Below, one piece after another: positions 52,346 to 60,421 of a stretch of DNA of 64,000 bases (the first letter of the stretch is position 1; every line of letters begins with the position of its first letter). Under the pieces are notes generated by a model that was not told where the DNA came from, ran no database searches, and saw only the letters and a list, made by a program, of their open reading frames with translations. A program made the translations under genes and the position numbers. Source of the DNA: Streptomyces kaniharaensis (lineage in GTDB: Bacteria; Actinomycetota; Actinomycetes; Streptomycetales; Streptomycetaceae). The stretch spans positions 1 through 64,000 of the forward strand of contig NZ_WBOF01000004.1 of NCBI RefSeq assembly GCF_009569385.1. The letters are read 5' to 3'.

Positions 52346-52381
52346 GCGTTCGGCGCTGAGGGGGCACGCCGGCCCGTCACA

Positions 52382-52410
52382 TTGCGGAAGTCTATGAGTT
52401 TGGGTAATCT
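52382..52410 (+). promoter_or_regulatory. P1-type promoter/operator, copy 5
   Basis: TTGCGG, spacer beginning AAGTCTATGAGT (17 bp), then TAATCT. The -35 box deviates but the spacer motif is kept, arguing for a protein-bound operator there. Confidence 0.75.
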
Positions 52411-52559
52411 CGCTGGCGAGGTCGCTCCCTGCGGCTCTCGGCCAGCGCACAAGAGCTGCCAGCGGACGGATCCGCCGGCCGTGACCACAGACAGAGCCCG
52501 GTCGCCCCCGTGGGCAGTCCGGTACTACCGCCGGCCCAGCTGGCCCCAATGGAGCGATC

Positions 52560-53666
52560 ATGATTCCCGCAGGTTACGAGCGCAAGCACACCAACTTCGA
52601 CAGGATGGCGGCGCGTTACAACGTAGACCGGACGTCGGCCGCCAAGTGGTCCCAGGAGGAAGGCTTCCCCGAGGTCCTGTTCACGGCCGGCCAGGGCGGA
52701 CAGCAGATCTACGACGAGGACGAGGTCGACGCGTGGCTGCGCGAGCACCACTTCGGCACGTGGGTGCAGTCGCAGCAGGGCAAGAAGAACCCGTTCGACC
52801 TGCCCAAGGGTGGTCCTCGTGATCTCCTGACACTGCGGCGCATCGGCGAGCTCGAGGGGCGGGCCCTGAAGCGGGACGCCACTCCGGTCACCACCCTGCG
52901 CACGTACCTGTCCAAGAAGATCCTGGCGCCGGCCGACCGGACCCCGGACGACGGCGGCCAGCCGACCGTCACCGAGCCGATGTGGTTCCGCGAGACCTCC
53001 TACGCCTACATCACCCGGCCGCGGCGCACGCGCCGAGCGACCAAGGGGGAAGCGGGCGAGCGGCCGGCCGCGCCGAAGCCGCGCGCCGGCGTCGGCGACT
53101 TGCTCGACCTGGACCTGCCGGCCGGCGCGGACACCGACCTGTTCACCCTGCAGGAGATCGGCGAACTCGACGGCGAGGCCCGCGGGCGGGGCAAGGCCAC
53201 CACCGTCGGCACCATGAAGAACTACCTGTCGCAGAAGCTGCTGGCGCCGGCGGACCGGACACCGGGCGACGGGCAGGAGCCGGCCGTCGACGAGCCCAAG
53301 TGGTACCGCTCGACCGCCTACACCTTCATCCGCCGCCCCGGCAAGCTCGGCGGAGCAGCCGCACGTGCTCCCCGCCGGGATGCCGAGGCTACGGGGCCGC
53401 TGCGGGACGACCTGAAGCTGCCAGCGGGCGCGGACACCGACCTGTTCACCCTGCAGGAGATCGGCAAGCTCGACGGGAAGGCGCGCGGGCGGGGCAAGGC
53501 CACCACCGTGGCGTCGATGCGGACGTACCTGTACAGCGGGCTGCTGGCGCCGGCCGACCGGACCCCGGACGACGGGCAGGAGCCGGCCGTCGACGAACCC
53601 AAGTGGTACCGCTCGACCGCCTACACCTTCATCCGCCGCCCCGGCAAGCTCGGCGGAGCCCGCTGA
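52560..53666 (+). CDS. tandem winged-helix repeat protein, 368 aa
   Basis: The first 65 residues are an excisionase/MerR-like winged helix (FDRMAARYNVDRTSAAKWSQEEGFPEVLF ... YDEDEVDAWLREH). Three related modules follow (about 85-150, 190-260 and 290-365), each with DLFTLQEIGELDG-like and VGTMKNYLSQKLLAPADRTP-like helices and a WYRSTAYTFIRR wing. The last two are nearly identical in DNA over about 235 bp at an offset of 303 bp, showing recent duplication. An array of DNA-reading modules suggests binding to repeated or extended sites. GGAG precedes the ATG; it is expressed from P1 copy 5. Confidence 0.7.
   Translation: MIPAGYERKHTNFDRMAARYNVDRTSAAKWSQEEGFPEVLFTAGQGGQQIYDEDEVDAWLREHHFGTWVQSQQGKKNPFDLPKGGPRDLLTLRRIGELEGRALKRDATPVTTLRTYLSKKILAPADRTPDDGGQPTVTEPMWFRETSYAYITRPRRTRRATKGEAGERPAAPKPRAGVGDLLDLDLPAGADTDLFTLQEIGELDGEARGRGKATTVGTMKNYLSQKLLAPADRTPGDGQEPAVDEPKWYRSTAYTFIRRPGKLGGAAARAPRRDAEATGPLRDDLKLPAGADTDLFTLQEIGKLDGKARGRGKATTVASMRTYLYSGLLAPADRTPDDGQEPAVDEPKWYRSTAYTFIRRPGKLGGAR
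53125..53661. repeat. two near-identical coding repeats, about 235 bp each, offset 303 bp
   Basis: 53125-53358 and 53428-53661 share long identical stretches and encode the last two winged-helix modules of the 368-aa protein. The in-frame spacing of 101 codons preserves the reading frame. Confidence 0.85.
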
Positions 53667-53725
53667 TGGCAGACACCGCTCCGGCCCCCGCGGTCGGCAC
53701 CCGGCACGACAGGACGGTGGACTGA
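53666..53725 (+). CDS. tiny bridging ORF, 19 aa
   Basis: An ATG overlapping the previous stop (TGATG) and a TGA overlapping the next ATG (TGATG), encoding MADTAPAPAVGTRHDRTVD. GGAG lies 8 bases upstream. It may simply carry ribosomes between the two winged-helix genes. Confidence 0.4.
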   Translation: MADTAPAPAVGTRHDRTVD

Positions 53726-54489
53726 TGAGCACCAGCAAGCCCCCAGCAGCGCGGCTGACCCGCGCGGGGATCGGGGAGACCTACGGCGAGGGCGAGCGGA
53801 CGGTCGACGCCTGGGTGAAGTTGCTGAACTTTCCCGCCCAGGTCGCTGACGGGGAGTGGGACGCGCAGCAGGTCGATGCCTGGGTCAAGGTCAGCCGGCC
53901 GCAGTCCTGGCCCGGCCGGGCCGTTGCCTCCGCGGCGGAAAGCCCTGCGGCCGCGCAGGCGGAGACCGCCGGCGCCTCCGCAGCGGAGGAGGCCGCCGAA
54001 GAGGACGAGCTGCTGGGGAAGTCCGGCCTGGCGCTGCGGTACAACGTCTCCGAGACGACGGTGGACACCTGGACCAAGGTCGAGGGCTTCCCGGACGAGG
54101 CGGAACCCGGCCGGTGGCCCTCCCACGAGGCCGACACCTGGGTCGAAGAGCACCGGGCGCACGTCTGGGCGGAGTTCAACGGCGAGGGCCCCAAGGTCGT
54201 CATCCCGCCTCCGGAGGGCAACCCGAAGGACCTCTACGACGTCAGCGGCTACGGGATGATCCTCGGCAACGCGACCCGGGGCGAGCCGCTGCCCCGGACG
54301 ACGGCGCAGAACTACAAGCGGCAAGGCCACCTGGAGCCACCGGACCGGACCCCGGGGGACCGGAAGCGGCCCGAGGTGTTCGAGGACATGTGGTACCTGG
54401 AGACGATCACCCGGCACGTCTACTCCCGCAGGGGGCAGGGACGGGTCCGTGCCAGCCGGACGCGGCGCACGAACCGGAAGAAGAGCTGA
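53725..54489 (+). CDS. second multi-winged-helix protein, 254 aa
   Basis: Three excisionase-like modules: about 10-50 (RAGIGETYGEGERTVDAWVKLLNFPAQVADGEWDAQQVDAWV), about 95-150 (GLALRYNVSETTVDTWTKVEGFPDEAEPGRWPSHEADTWVEEH), and about 165-240 (NPKDLYDVSGYGMILGNATRG ... YKRQGHLEPPDRTPGDRKRPEVFEDMWYLETITRHVYSRR). The third resembles the modules of the preceding 368-aa protein. The C terminus is basic. The pair probably forms a DNA-binding complex. It is closed by the 54512-54562 hairpin. Confidence 0.7.
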   Translation: MSTSKPPAARLTRAGIGETYGEGERTVDAWVKLLNFPAQVADGEWDAQQVDAWVKVSRPQSWPGRAVASAAESPAAAQAETAGASAAEEAAEEDELLGKSGLALRYNVSETTVDTWTKVEGFPDEAEPGRWPSHEADTWVEEHRAHVWAEFNGEGPKVVIPPPEGNPKDLYDVSGYGMILGNATRGEPLPRTTAQNYKRQGHLEPPDRTPGDRKRPEVFEDMWYLETITRHVYSRRGQGRVRASRTRRTNRKKS

Positions 54490-54511
54490 CCGGCTGGAAG
54501 GCGGGTCATGG

Positions 54512-54562
54512 AAACGGGGTGTGGCCCCCAGGGAAGATCTCCCTGGGGGCCACACCCCGTTT
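54512..54562. terminator. bidirectional terminator, 23-bp stem
   Basis: A perfect 23-bp stem (54512-54534 with 54540-54562) with loop AGATC, flanked by AAA and TTTT. It lies between two convergent genes, so it can end both transcripts. Confidence 0.9.
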
Positions 54563-54585
54563 TGGCAGCTCAGCCGCACTGCGTT

Positions 54586-56220
54586 TCAGCGACGGTGGAT
54601 CAGCTCGCGCCACCGCGACCGCCGAGCCGCACGGAAGGCGGCCCGCTGGGGCTCCTCACCGGCCAGCTGGAAGACCGCGTCGAGCATCTCGGGGTGGTTC
54701 GGCAGCGTCCAGTAGTTGCCGAGTGCCCGGTTGACCTCTCGCAGCGCGTCCAGGGGCGGCACGCCGTCGGCGAGGTGGCTGTACAGGGCCGCGATCGCGG
54801 GGGTGCGGCTGCGTCCGGCCACGCAGTGGAGCAGGACGCGCTTGCCCTCCTGCCGGAGCCGCAGGACCTCCCGGGCGGCCTGGTCGAGGGTGAAGTGGAG
54901 GTGCGAGTTCGCGCCGGACTTGTCGACCAGCCACACCCGGGAGTGCTCGACATCGGCGCCGGTCAGGATCGGGTCGGAGCCGACACGGCACAGGGAGACG
55001 ACCGCGTCGACCGGCGCGGGACCGGTGTACTCGGTCAGGGCCAGGTTGCCCAGGAAGAGGCCGGGGTCGCGGGGGTGCCGGACGGAGAACGCCTTGCCCG
55101 AGGAGAGCGGGGTGGTGACCCGGGGTGCGGAGGGCCAGCCGTCGCGGTCGCTCTGCCCGGCGCGGGCCGTCAGCACAGCGAGACGGACAAGGTCGGCGCT
55201 GGTGTTGGAGGGCCAGCCGTGGACCTTGCGCTGCCAGGCCAGCGGGATGGCCGAGCAGCCCCAGCGTGCGCCGAGCAGAGCACCGGCGATGGCAGCGACG
55301 GTGTCGGTGTCGCGTCCGGTGCGCACGGCGGCCTCCAGCGCGAGCTGGAAGTGCTGAGCGGCGAAGCCGCCCTGCTCCGGCTGGTCCTCGGGCACCGGAG
55401 TGCGGACGATGGCGGACCACGCGGCCTGGAGGGCTTCGACCACCCAGCCGTTGCGCTGGAAGTGCCGCGGGGGGTGGGCCTCGGCCTCGTCCAGACGGGC
55501 CGCCCACACGCTGCGGCGGGCCTCGGGCAGGAGCTCAAGGCCCTCCCGGACACCATCGAAGGTGCCGGTCAGGACGGCAGTCCTGATGCCGGAGCACCAC
55601 AGGATGCACGCCTCGGCGCAGTCGGGGTCGGCGTGGGTCAGCTCGCTGACCAGCTTCGCGGCCTCGGCCATGGCGTTCGCGTCGTCCAGGTAGGCGAGCG
55701 CGACGGCACCGGTCCTCATCAGCGAGCCGTTCCCAGCGCTGCTGTTCGGGTTGGCGGCCGCGTACCGGCGGGAGACGGTCAGCATCACCTCGGAGGGTGA
55801 GCTCCCCTTGCCCCGCGCCGTGGCGCTCAGGACGCTGCGCGTCTGGTTGCCCACGTCGGCCGGGCCGCCGCCGTACCAGCGGAGGAAGTTCGTGGCGATC
55901 GCGTCCAGTGCTTCCGGGGTGCGCAGATCGGCGCCGGTCGCGGCGACCTCGGCGATGCACACGTGCATCTGGGTGTCGTCGCTGTACTCACCGGGGGCGA
56001 AGTTGAAGGGGCCGCCGCCCTTCATCTCCGGGAACTGGCTGTCGCTCATGCTGGGCTTGAACTCGTACGGGACGCCCAGCGCGTCGCCCGACGCCGCGCC
56101 CAGGATGACGCCGGCGGCGCGGTCCATGGCCTTCTCGTCCAGGCGCGGCGCGGGGTCGGTGGCTGCGGGCCACGGCCCGAGGTCGGCGTGGGGGCGGGGG
56201 GAGGCGGAGGAGGAAGGCAT
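54586..56220 (-). CDS. ADP-ribosylglycohydrolase-dual specificity phosphatase fusion, 544 aa
   Basis: The N-terminal domain (about 25-360) is a DraG-type ADP-ribosylglycohydrolase: GVILGAASGDALGVPYEF, the metal site EYSDDTQMH, NGSLMRTGAVALAY, and GRDTDTVAAIAGALLGARWG. The C-terminal domain (about 400-520) is a DSP/tyrosine phosphatase with signature HCVAGRSRTP (HCxxGxxR). The enzyme should remove ADP-ribose from a protein or nucleic acid and dephosphorylate a second substrate or the same pathway. The ATG at 56220 has only a weak AAAGAG upstream. It is the only minus-strand gene in the right half. A link to the possible ADP-ribosyltransferase at 45946 is attractive but unproven. Confidence 0.9.
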   Translation of the reverse strand: MPSSSASPRPHADLGPWPAATDPAPRLDEKAMDRAAGVILGAASGDALGVPYEFKPSMSDSQFPEMKGGGPFNFAPGEYSDDTQMHVCIAEVAATGADLRTPEALDAIATNFLRWYGGGPADVGNQTRSVLSATARGKGSSPSEVMLTVSRRYAAANPNSSAGNGSLMRTGAVALAYLDDANAMAEAAKLVSELTHADPDCAEACILWCSGIRTAVLTGTFDGVREGLELLPEARRSVWAARLDEAEAHPPRHFQRNGWVVEALQAAWSAIVRTPVPEDQPEQGGFAAQHFQLALEAAVRTGRDTDTVAAIAGALLGARWGCSAIPLAWQRKVHGWPSNTSADLVRLAVLTARAGQSDRDGWPSAPRVTTPLSSGKAFSVRHPRDPGLFLGNLALTEYTGPAPVDAVVSLCRVGSDPILTGADVEHSRVWLVDKSGANSHLHFTLDQAAREVLRLRQEGKRVLLHCVAGRSRTPAIAALYSHLADGVPPLDALREVNRALGNYWTLPNHPEMLDAVFQLAGEEPQRAAFRAARRSRWRELIHRR

Positions 56221-56393
56221 GGGGGTCTCTTTCTGCGGGGCCGCTGGGGCCTGGGGCGGCGACCGCACGCGGGCGGAGCCGGGAAGGAAAGGGGCGCGGC
56301 GCGGGAAGTGGCCGGGCGGGCCGCGAGCTGTCCGCCGCGACGCATTGACAAGTTGTCATAGCGTCACAGTGCACGTCAAGGACATTGGCGAAG

Positions 56394-56422
56394 TTGCGTA
56401 AATCTATGAGTCTGCGTATGGT
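56394..56422 (+). promoter_or_regulatory. P1-type promoter/operator, copy 6
   Basis: TTGCGT, spacer beginning AAATCTATGAGT (17 bp), then TATGGT. It is divergent from the ADP-ribosylglycohydrolase gene and drives 56581-58961. Confidence 0.75.
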
Positions 56423-56580
56423 CGAGAACATCCGGAACGGCGAAGAGCTCCCGGATGCCCCTGTAACTCAGCGAAGCGGGCTGCGGCTTGCAGATCCGCG
56501 AGCGGCAGGTCGGCTCCTCCCGGGCGTTCTCACCCCGGGCGGCCGGAGCTGTGCCGCACCGAGATCAACCGGAGTACGTC

Positions 56581-56874
56581 ATGCTCGTCCCCGACCTGGC
56601 TCGGCTCGTCCGCGAGGCGGACCGCGACCAGCTTGCGGCCGCTGTCCAGGCCGCCGTTGACACCGTCGCCTGGTACACGCCGGCCCCGAAGCCCGACTAC
56701 GGAGACACCGACCACAGCATCGCCCGCAGCGAGGCGAAGGCCGAACTCGCCGAAGAGGTCGTGGACTCCGTGGTGCTCGCCCTGAGCGCGAGCGTCATCA
56801 AAGACCCCGCGGGTGCGGGGAGCAGCATCGCGCACCCGGAGTCGCCCAGCCCCTCGACGGAGGAACGACCTTGA
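56581..56874 (+). CDS. small helical protein, 97 aa
   Basis: Unknown. The N-terminal half is amphipathic helix (LARLVREADRDQLAAAVQAAVDTVAWYT), then acidic helix (SEAKAELAEEVVDSVVLALSASV). GGAG precedes the ATG at 56581. The stop overlaps the TTG start of the following zinc-site protein. Confidence 0.65.
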   Translation: MLVPDLARLVREADRDQLAAAVQAAVDTVAWYTPAPKPDYGDTDHSIARSEAKAELAEEVVDSVVLALSASVIKDPAGAGSSIAHPESPSPSTEERP

Positions 56875-57479
56875 CCGCCCACTGGCGATCCATCCCCATG
56901 CCGCCGAACATCGCGCGGCTCCCGCGCAACACCGCTGGGCGCCCGGTCCCCAGGAACACGCCCTGGCACGAGCCCGCCACCAGCGGTGGGCAGCTGGCCG
57001 TCAGATCCAGCGTCGAACTGGGCGAGCATGTGGTGTGCCCGTGTGAGCCCGGTCGTGGAACGGCCGCCTTCGGCGACCAGTGCCCGCCCCGCCAGAGGGA
57101 GTTGATGTCGCAGCGCCTCTGCGGGATCTGCGGAAGAGCGATCAAGGCGACGAGCCGCCTGGTGTTCATCGGAGGCCCGAACGCCACCTTCTACATCGAG
57201 CCCCCGGTCCATCCCCGGTGCGCGGCGTACGCGCTGATGGTCTGTCCGACGCTGGCGGCGGCCGAGGACGTCGAGCTGACGATCGCCCGCACCTACAGCC
57301 TCCGCGAGCGCCGCATGACCGGCGTCTCCGCCGAGTACACGCTCATCTACGACCTGTTCCCGTACGGGGACCCCGCCGCCCGCCGCAGGGGGCCGCTGGA
57401 CTTCTACCTGGCCTTCCCCGAGAACGCCGACCGGATCGCCGCCAAGGAGTGGCTGGCCGGTCACGCCCCCACGCTGTAG
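56871..57479 (+). CDS. zinc-site protein, paralogue A, 202 aa
   Basis: The core at about 80-135 reads LCGICGRAIKATSRLVFIGGPNATFYIEPPVHPRCAAYALMVCPTL: a CxxC, then a conserved (F/V)IGGP, then a xHPxCAxYAxxxCP segment, together a probable Cys4 zinc site. Two related proteins occur at 58389 and 60422, each in a P1-controlled unit. TTG start at 56871, overlapping the previous stop, with GGAGGAAC upstream. Function unknown; it may be a phage- or plasmid-derived zinc protein. Confidence 0.65.
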   Translation: MTAHWRSIPMPPNIARLPRNTAGRPVPRNTPWHEPATSGGQLAVRSSVELGEHVVCPCEPGRGTAAFGDQCPPRQRELMSQRLCGICGRAIKATSRLVFIGGPNATFYIEPPVHPRCAAYALMVCPTLAAAEDVELTIARTYSLRERRMTGVSAEYTLIYDLFPYGDPAARRRGPLDFYLAFPENADRIAAKEWLAGHAPTL

Positions 57480-57525
57480 CCCGCCACCGAACGGGCGCGC
57501 AGGCGCCCCTGACGACGAGAGAGCC

Positions 57526-57633
57526 ATGACGTGCAAGTGCGGGGCCCGTACGTACGAGGGCCACCTGGCGAAGACGCGGGCCGGCTACCCCGGCCACGCC
57601 TACCGCGGCACTGTCTGGCGGCCCGGCCCCTGA
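57526..57633 (+). CDS. small CxC protein, 35 aa
   Basis: ATG at 57526 with a modest GAGAGAG upstream; 35 codons (MTCKCGARTYEGHLAKTRAGYP then HAYRGTVW). The TCKCG start suggests half a zinc knuckle. Too short for a family call; it lies in the P1 copy 6 unit. Confidence 0.4.
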   Translation: MTCKCGARTYEGHLAKTRAGYPGHAYRGTVWRPGP

Positions 57634-57672
57634 AGGTCCGCAGCCACCCCGATCGAGAGGAAGTACCGAACG

Positions 57673-58392
57673 ATGCGAACCCCCGCCGACTCCCGCGCGG
57701 ACGCCCAACGCCTGATCAACGCCCTGTCCGCCCCCCTGCCCCGGGACGACGCACGCCGCGCCGACGCCGTGCAGTCCGCCCTCCTGGACAGCGGGCTGTT
57801 GAACCGGGACGACCTCGGCAGCTCTCCCGCCGTCGCGGCCGCCGCCCGGGACGGCCTCGCCAGCCTCGCCCACCTTCTGGACGCCCGCGTCCAGGGGCAA
57901 GGAGGCGGCCGGCTGCTGCTGCTCCTCCTCGCCGAGCGCGAGCGGTTCACGCCGCACCCCGCGCCGGACGAAGCCGAGCTCCGTATCCGGGGGGCAGCCA
58001 GCGCCCTGTTGCACCTCGGCCTGTGGCACGTTGACGACACGCTGCGGCTCCTGGGCGGCGCTCTGCAGGTCCACTCCGAAGAAGCGCGTGATGGTGCAGG
58101 CGGCGATGCGCCGTCCCCCGCCCCCGCGGCCGGTCTCGTCCCGGTCACGCCGGGGCTGAGCTCGGACGGCGGGGAGCTGCACCTGGCCGTCGGGGCGTTC
58201 GACGCCGACGGCGCCCTCTCCGTCTGCGGACGATGGCTGTCCGAGCGAGTGGCCGACGCCAGCGGCTCCGTCCCGCCCAGGTGCGACACCTGCTTCGGCC
58301 AGTCCGCGCAGCGTCCGGCGCTCATCTTCACCGGCGAGGAGCACGACGCGTGGACCGCCTTCACCGAGGCCCACCGCGGGGAGGAAGCGTGA
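57673..58392 (+). CDS. hypothetical protein, 239 aa
   Basis: Unrecognised. A helical first half (DAQRLINALSAPLPRDDARRADAVQSALLDSGLL ... GRLLLLLLAERERF) and a beta-like second half (GGELHLAVGAFDADGALSVCGRWLSERVADASGSVPPRCDTCFG). The CDTC motif may bind metal. GAGAGGAAG precedes the ATG; the stop overlaps the next GTG (GTGA), coupling it to paralogue B. Confidence 0.65.
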   Translation: MRTPADSRADAQRLINALSAPLPRDDARRADAVQSALLDSGLLNRDDLGSSPAVAAAARDGLASLAHLLDARVQGQGGGRLLLLLLAERERFTPHPAPDEAELRIRGAASALLHLGLWHVDDTLRLLGGALQVHSEEARDGAGGDAPSPAPAAGLVPVTPGLSSDGGELHLAVGAFDADGALSVCGRWLSERVADASGSVPPRCDTCFGQSAQRPALIFTGEEHDAWTAFTEAHRGEEA

Positions 58393-58961
58393 GCGCCGAC
58401 TCCGGCTCCGCGATCGAGCGCCGCCTCGCGGCTCAACTGCCGGACCCGATCGCCGCCCGGCCGAAGGACGCGCGCGGCTATCCGATCAGCTTCGTCACCG
58501 CACTGGGGGCCGGCGGGACGCCGGACTTCACCGAGCTCGACGGACCCCGGCGGGCCAAGGCGATCATCGAGCACCTGTGCGGCCTGTGCGGGCAGCCGCT
58601 GCCGCTGGTCCGGGCGGTGATCGGAGGGCCGCAGGTGGTCGAGCACCACCTCGCGATGGATCCGCCGATGTGCGTGCCGTGCGCGGTCTTCGCCGCCACC
58701 CACCCTGCGGCCGGCTGCCCGTTCCTCCTGAATCCGAACGCGCGCTACCGCAAGGACCGTGCCACCCGGCCGTCGTCGCCTCTGGTGGCCCAGGAGCGGC
58801 CGCAGCGCATGTACCTGGCTCGCACGTTCGCCCATGAGGCGATCCGGCTGGCACTGCCCGACGGGTCGGAGGAGGTCATGGCGCGGTGTGCCCGCTGGAC
58901 CGGCCTTGAGGAGATCCGCTCTGGGCAGCTTGTCGACGCCCGGCACCTCCTGAGTCGATGA
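58389..58961 (+). CDS. zinc-site protein, paralogue B, 190 aa
   Basis: Same family as the proteins at 56871 and 60422: PRRAKAIIEHLCGLCGQPLPLVRAVIGGPQVVEHHLAMDPPMCVPCAVFAATH at about 55-110, with CxxC, VIGGP and a second CxxC. The flanking regions are Arg-rich. GTG start coupled to the 239-aa gene. The end abuts P1 copy 7 directly, so stop and next promoter touch. Confidence 0.65.
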   Translation: MSADSGSAIERRLAAQLPDPIAARPKDARGYPISFVTALGAGGTPDFTELDGPRRAKAIIEHLCGLCGQPLPLVRAVIGGPQVVEHHLAMDPPMCVPCAVFAATHPAAGCPFLLNPNARYRKDRATRPSSPLVAQERPQRMYLARTFAHEAIRLALPDGSEEVMARCARWTGLEEIRSGQLVDARHLLSR

Positions 58962-58990
58962 TTGCTTAACACTATGAGTGCATATATGGT
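58962..58990 (+). promoter_or_regulatory. P1-type promoter/operator, copy 7
   Basis: TTGCTT, spacer beginning AACACTATGAGT (17 bp), then TATGGT. It starts one base after the paralogue B stop and drives the gene at 59062. Confidence 0.75.
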
Positions 58991-59061
58991 TAAGAGGTCG
59001 GCGGCGGCGCGGGCCCCGCCGCCCGTCTCCGCGCTCCGCCGCCCATCCCCTGGAGTACGCC

Positions 59062-59826
59062 ATGCCGAGCACCGTCATGTCCGAGATCGACGCCAACAGC
59101 CTCCTCAGCCTTCTGCGCAGCGCCCCGTTCTCCGCCCCGTACCTCGGCGAGACCATCGACTGGATCCGCCGGTCGGTACAACAGGAGGCCCAGCACGGCC
59201 GGGGCTCGCTCGACGTCGACACCGAGGCGCTGCGCCGCCTGGACGCGTACGCGACGGGCCTGGGCCCAGGCGCCGCCGAGCTCGGACGCAGGCTCTCCGA
59301 CGCCCGCCATGCACTGGAGGCCGTCCGGCACGACCACTACCTCCGGTTGACGGTCGGCCAGGGTGCCAGCGGCGGCACGGCGCAGGTCTCCCGCCGTGCC
59401 GAGCTCCTCAAGCTCGCCACCGCCGTCGGCAGTTCCCGCGTCGCCGCCGGACCCACGGGGGCGATCGTGATCACCTCCGTGGGCTCCGGCAGCACGGTCT
59501 TCCGACCCGTCAGCCCGGAGGTCGCCCACCAGCTGAGGGGCGTAGCCCGCGAGCACAAGGAAGCGACGGTGCGCCGCAGCGCCGCCGTCCGCGCCCTGCT
59601 CGCCCAGCATGTCCGGATGGCCGACTGGAGCGATCCGCAGACGGTCGGAGTCGTGGTCGACAGCAGCGACACGACGGTGACCGTGTCGTGGTGGGAATCG
59701 CACGCGACGGGCGGTCCGAGCCTCTGGGTCGAAGGAGGGGTGCGGCTCCTGTGCGCGGCACTCCTCTCCGATCGCGGTTACACGGTGACCCTGGCCTTCG
59801 ACGGCGCCCTCCACATCGGCACCTGA
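59062..59826 (+). CDS. hypothetical protein, 254 aa
   Basis: Unrecognised. A helical N-terminal half (SLLSLLRSAPFSAPYLGETIDWIRRSV ... LGRRLSDARHALEAVRHDHYLRL) and a beta-rich C-terminal half (GAIVITSVGSGSTVFRPV, TVGVVVDSSDTTVTVSWWESHATGG, LWVEGGVRLLCAALLSDRGYTVTLAFDGALHIG). TGGAG precedes the ATG. The only gene under P1 copy 7. Confidence 0.6.
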   Translation: MPSTVMSEIDANSLLSLLRSAPFSAPYLGETIDWIRRSVQQEAQHGRGSLDVDTEALRRLDAYATGLGPGAAELGRRLSDARHALEAVRHDHYLRLTVGQGASGGTAQVSRRAELLKLATAVGSSRVAAGPTGAIVITSVGSGSTVFRPVSPEVAHQLRGVAREHKEATVRRSAAVRALLAQHVRMADWSDPQTVGVVVDSSDTTVTVSWWESHATGGPSLWVEGGVRLLCAALLSDRGYTVTLAFDGALHIGT

Positions 59827-60268
59827 CGGGCGTCGACACGGTTCGCCCCCACGCGGCGCCGGTTCGGCGGATCAGCGATCAGCCCGGCAGCGGCCGGCCT
59901 CGCCTCCCGGACCGCTCCGCGGCGTCGAACCTCCCAGGACCGCCGACTGCGGCGCCCCGCCCGGCACCCCCACGCTCGACATCCGACGACGGCGCGTAGA
60001 TCGCGAGCGGCCGGCACGGTGCCCCGTCAGCCGGTGTGCGACCGGCGGTCCGCGGGCAGTTGGCTCCGGAGCCGCAGGTGGAGACGGCATGGGCGGCCAC
60101 GGGTCACAGCGCGGGTGCGCCCGACGGCCGGAACGCTGCGCCGAACCGGCCGACGCCAGCCTTGAAACCTCCCAGAGGTCGACCAAGGCGGCCCCGCCCC
60201 GGTGGAGTGCCGCCTGAACTCCACCGACCACCGCCGCGCGCCGCCGGAGTCGGGGCAAACAAATGAGA
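59827..60268. other. gene-free region before P1 copy 8
   Basis: About 440 bp with no gene or repeat I can support. It is very GC-rich until AACAAATGAGATTGC just before the promoter. Confidence 0.55.
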
Positions 60269-60297
60269 TTGCTTAAGTCTGTGAGTTTAGGTAATGT
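60269..60297 (+). promoter_or_regulatory. P1-type promoter/operator, copy 8
   Basis: TTGCTT, spacer beginning AAGTCTGTGAGT (17 bp), then TAATGT. It drives the unit beginning at 60422. Confidence 0.8.
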
Positions 60298-60421
60298 GTC
60301 TGCTGCGCCGCCGATCCATCCGCGGGCGACCGTCCGGTGGTCGTCGACCCGGATGCCGTGCCCGGCTTGGCGGTATTGCCGCTGATCGGCCCCGACCCCG
60401 CGCCAGCGTGAAGGAATCCTC

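Noticed and set aside
56457..56525. tRNA-like sequence beginning GCCCCTGTAACTCAGC with a TTGCAGA stretch
   Set aside because: A D-arm-like start and a possible anticodon stem are visible, but the anticodon loop would be nine bases, there is no TTCRA T-loop and the acceptor arms do not pair.
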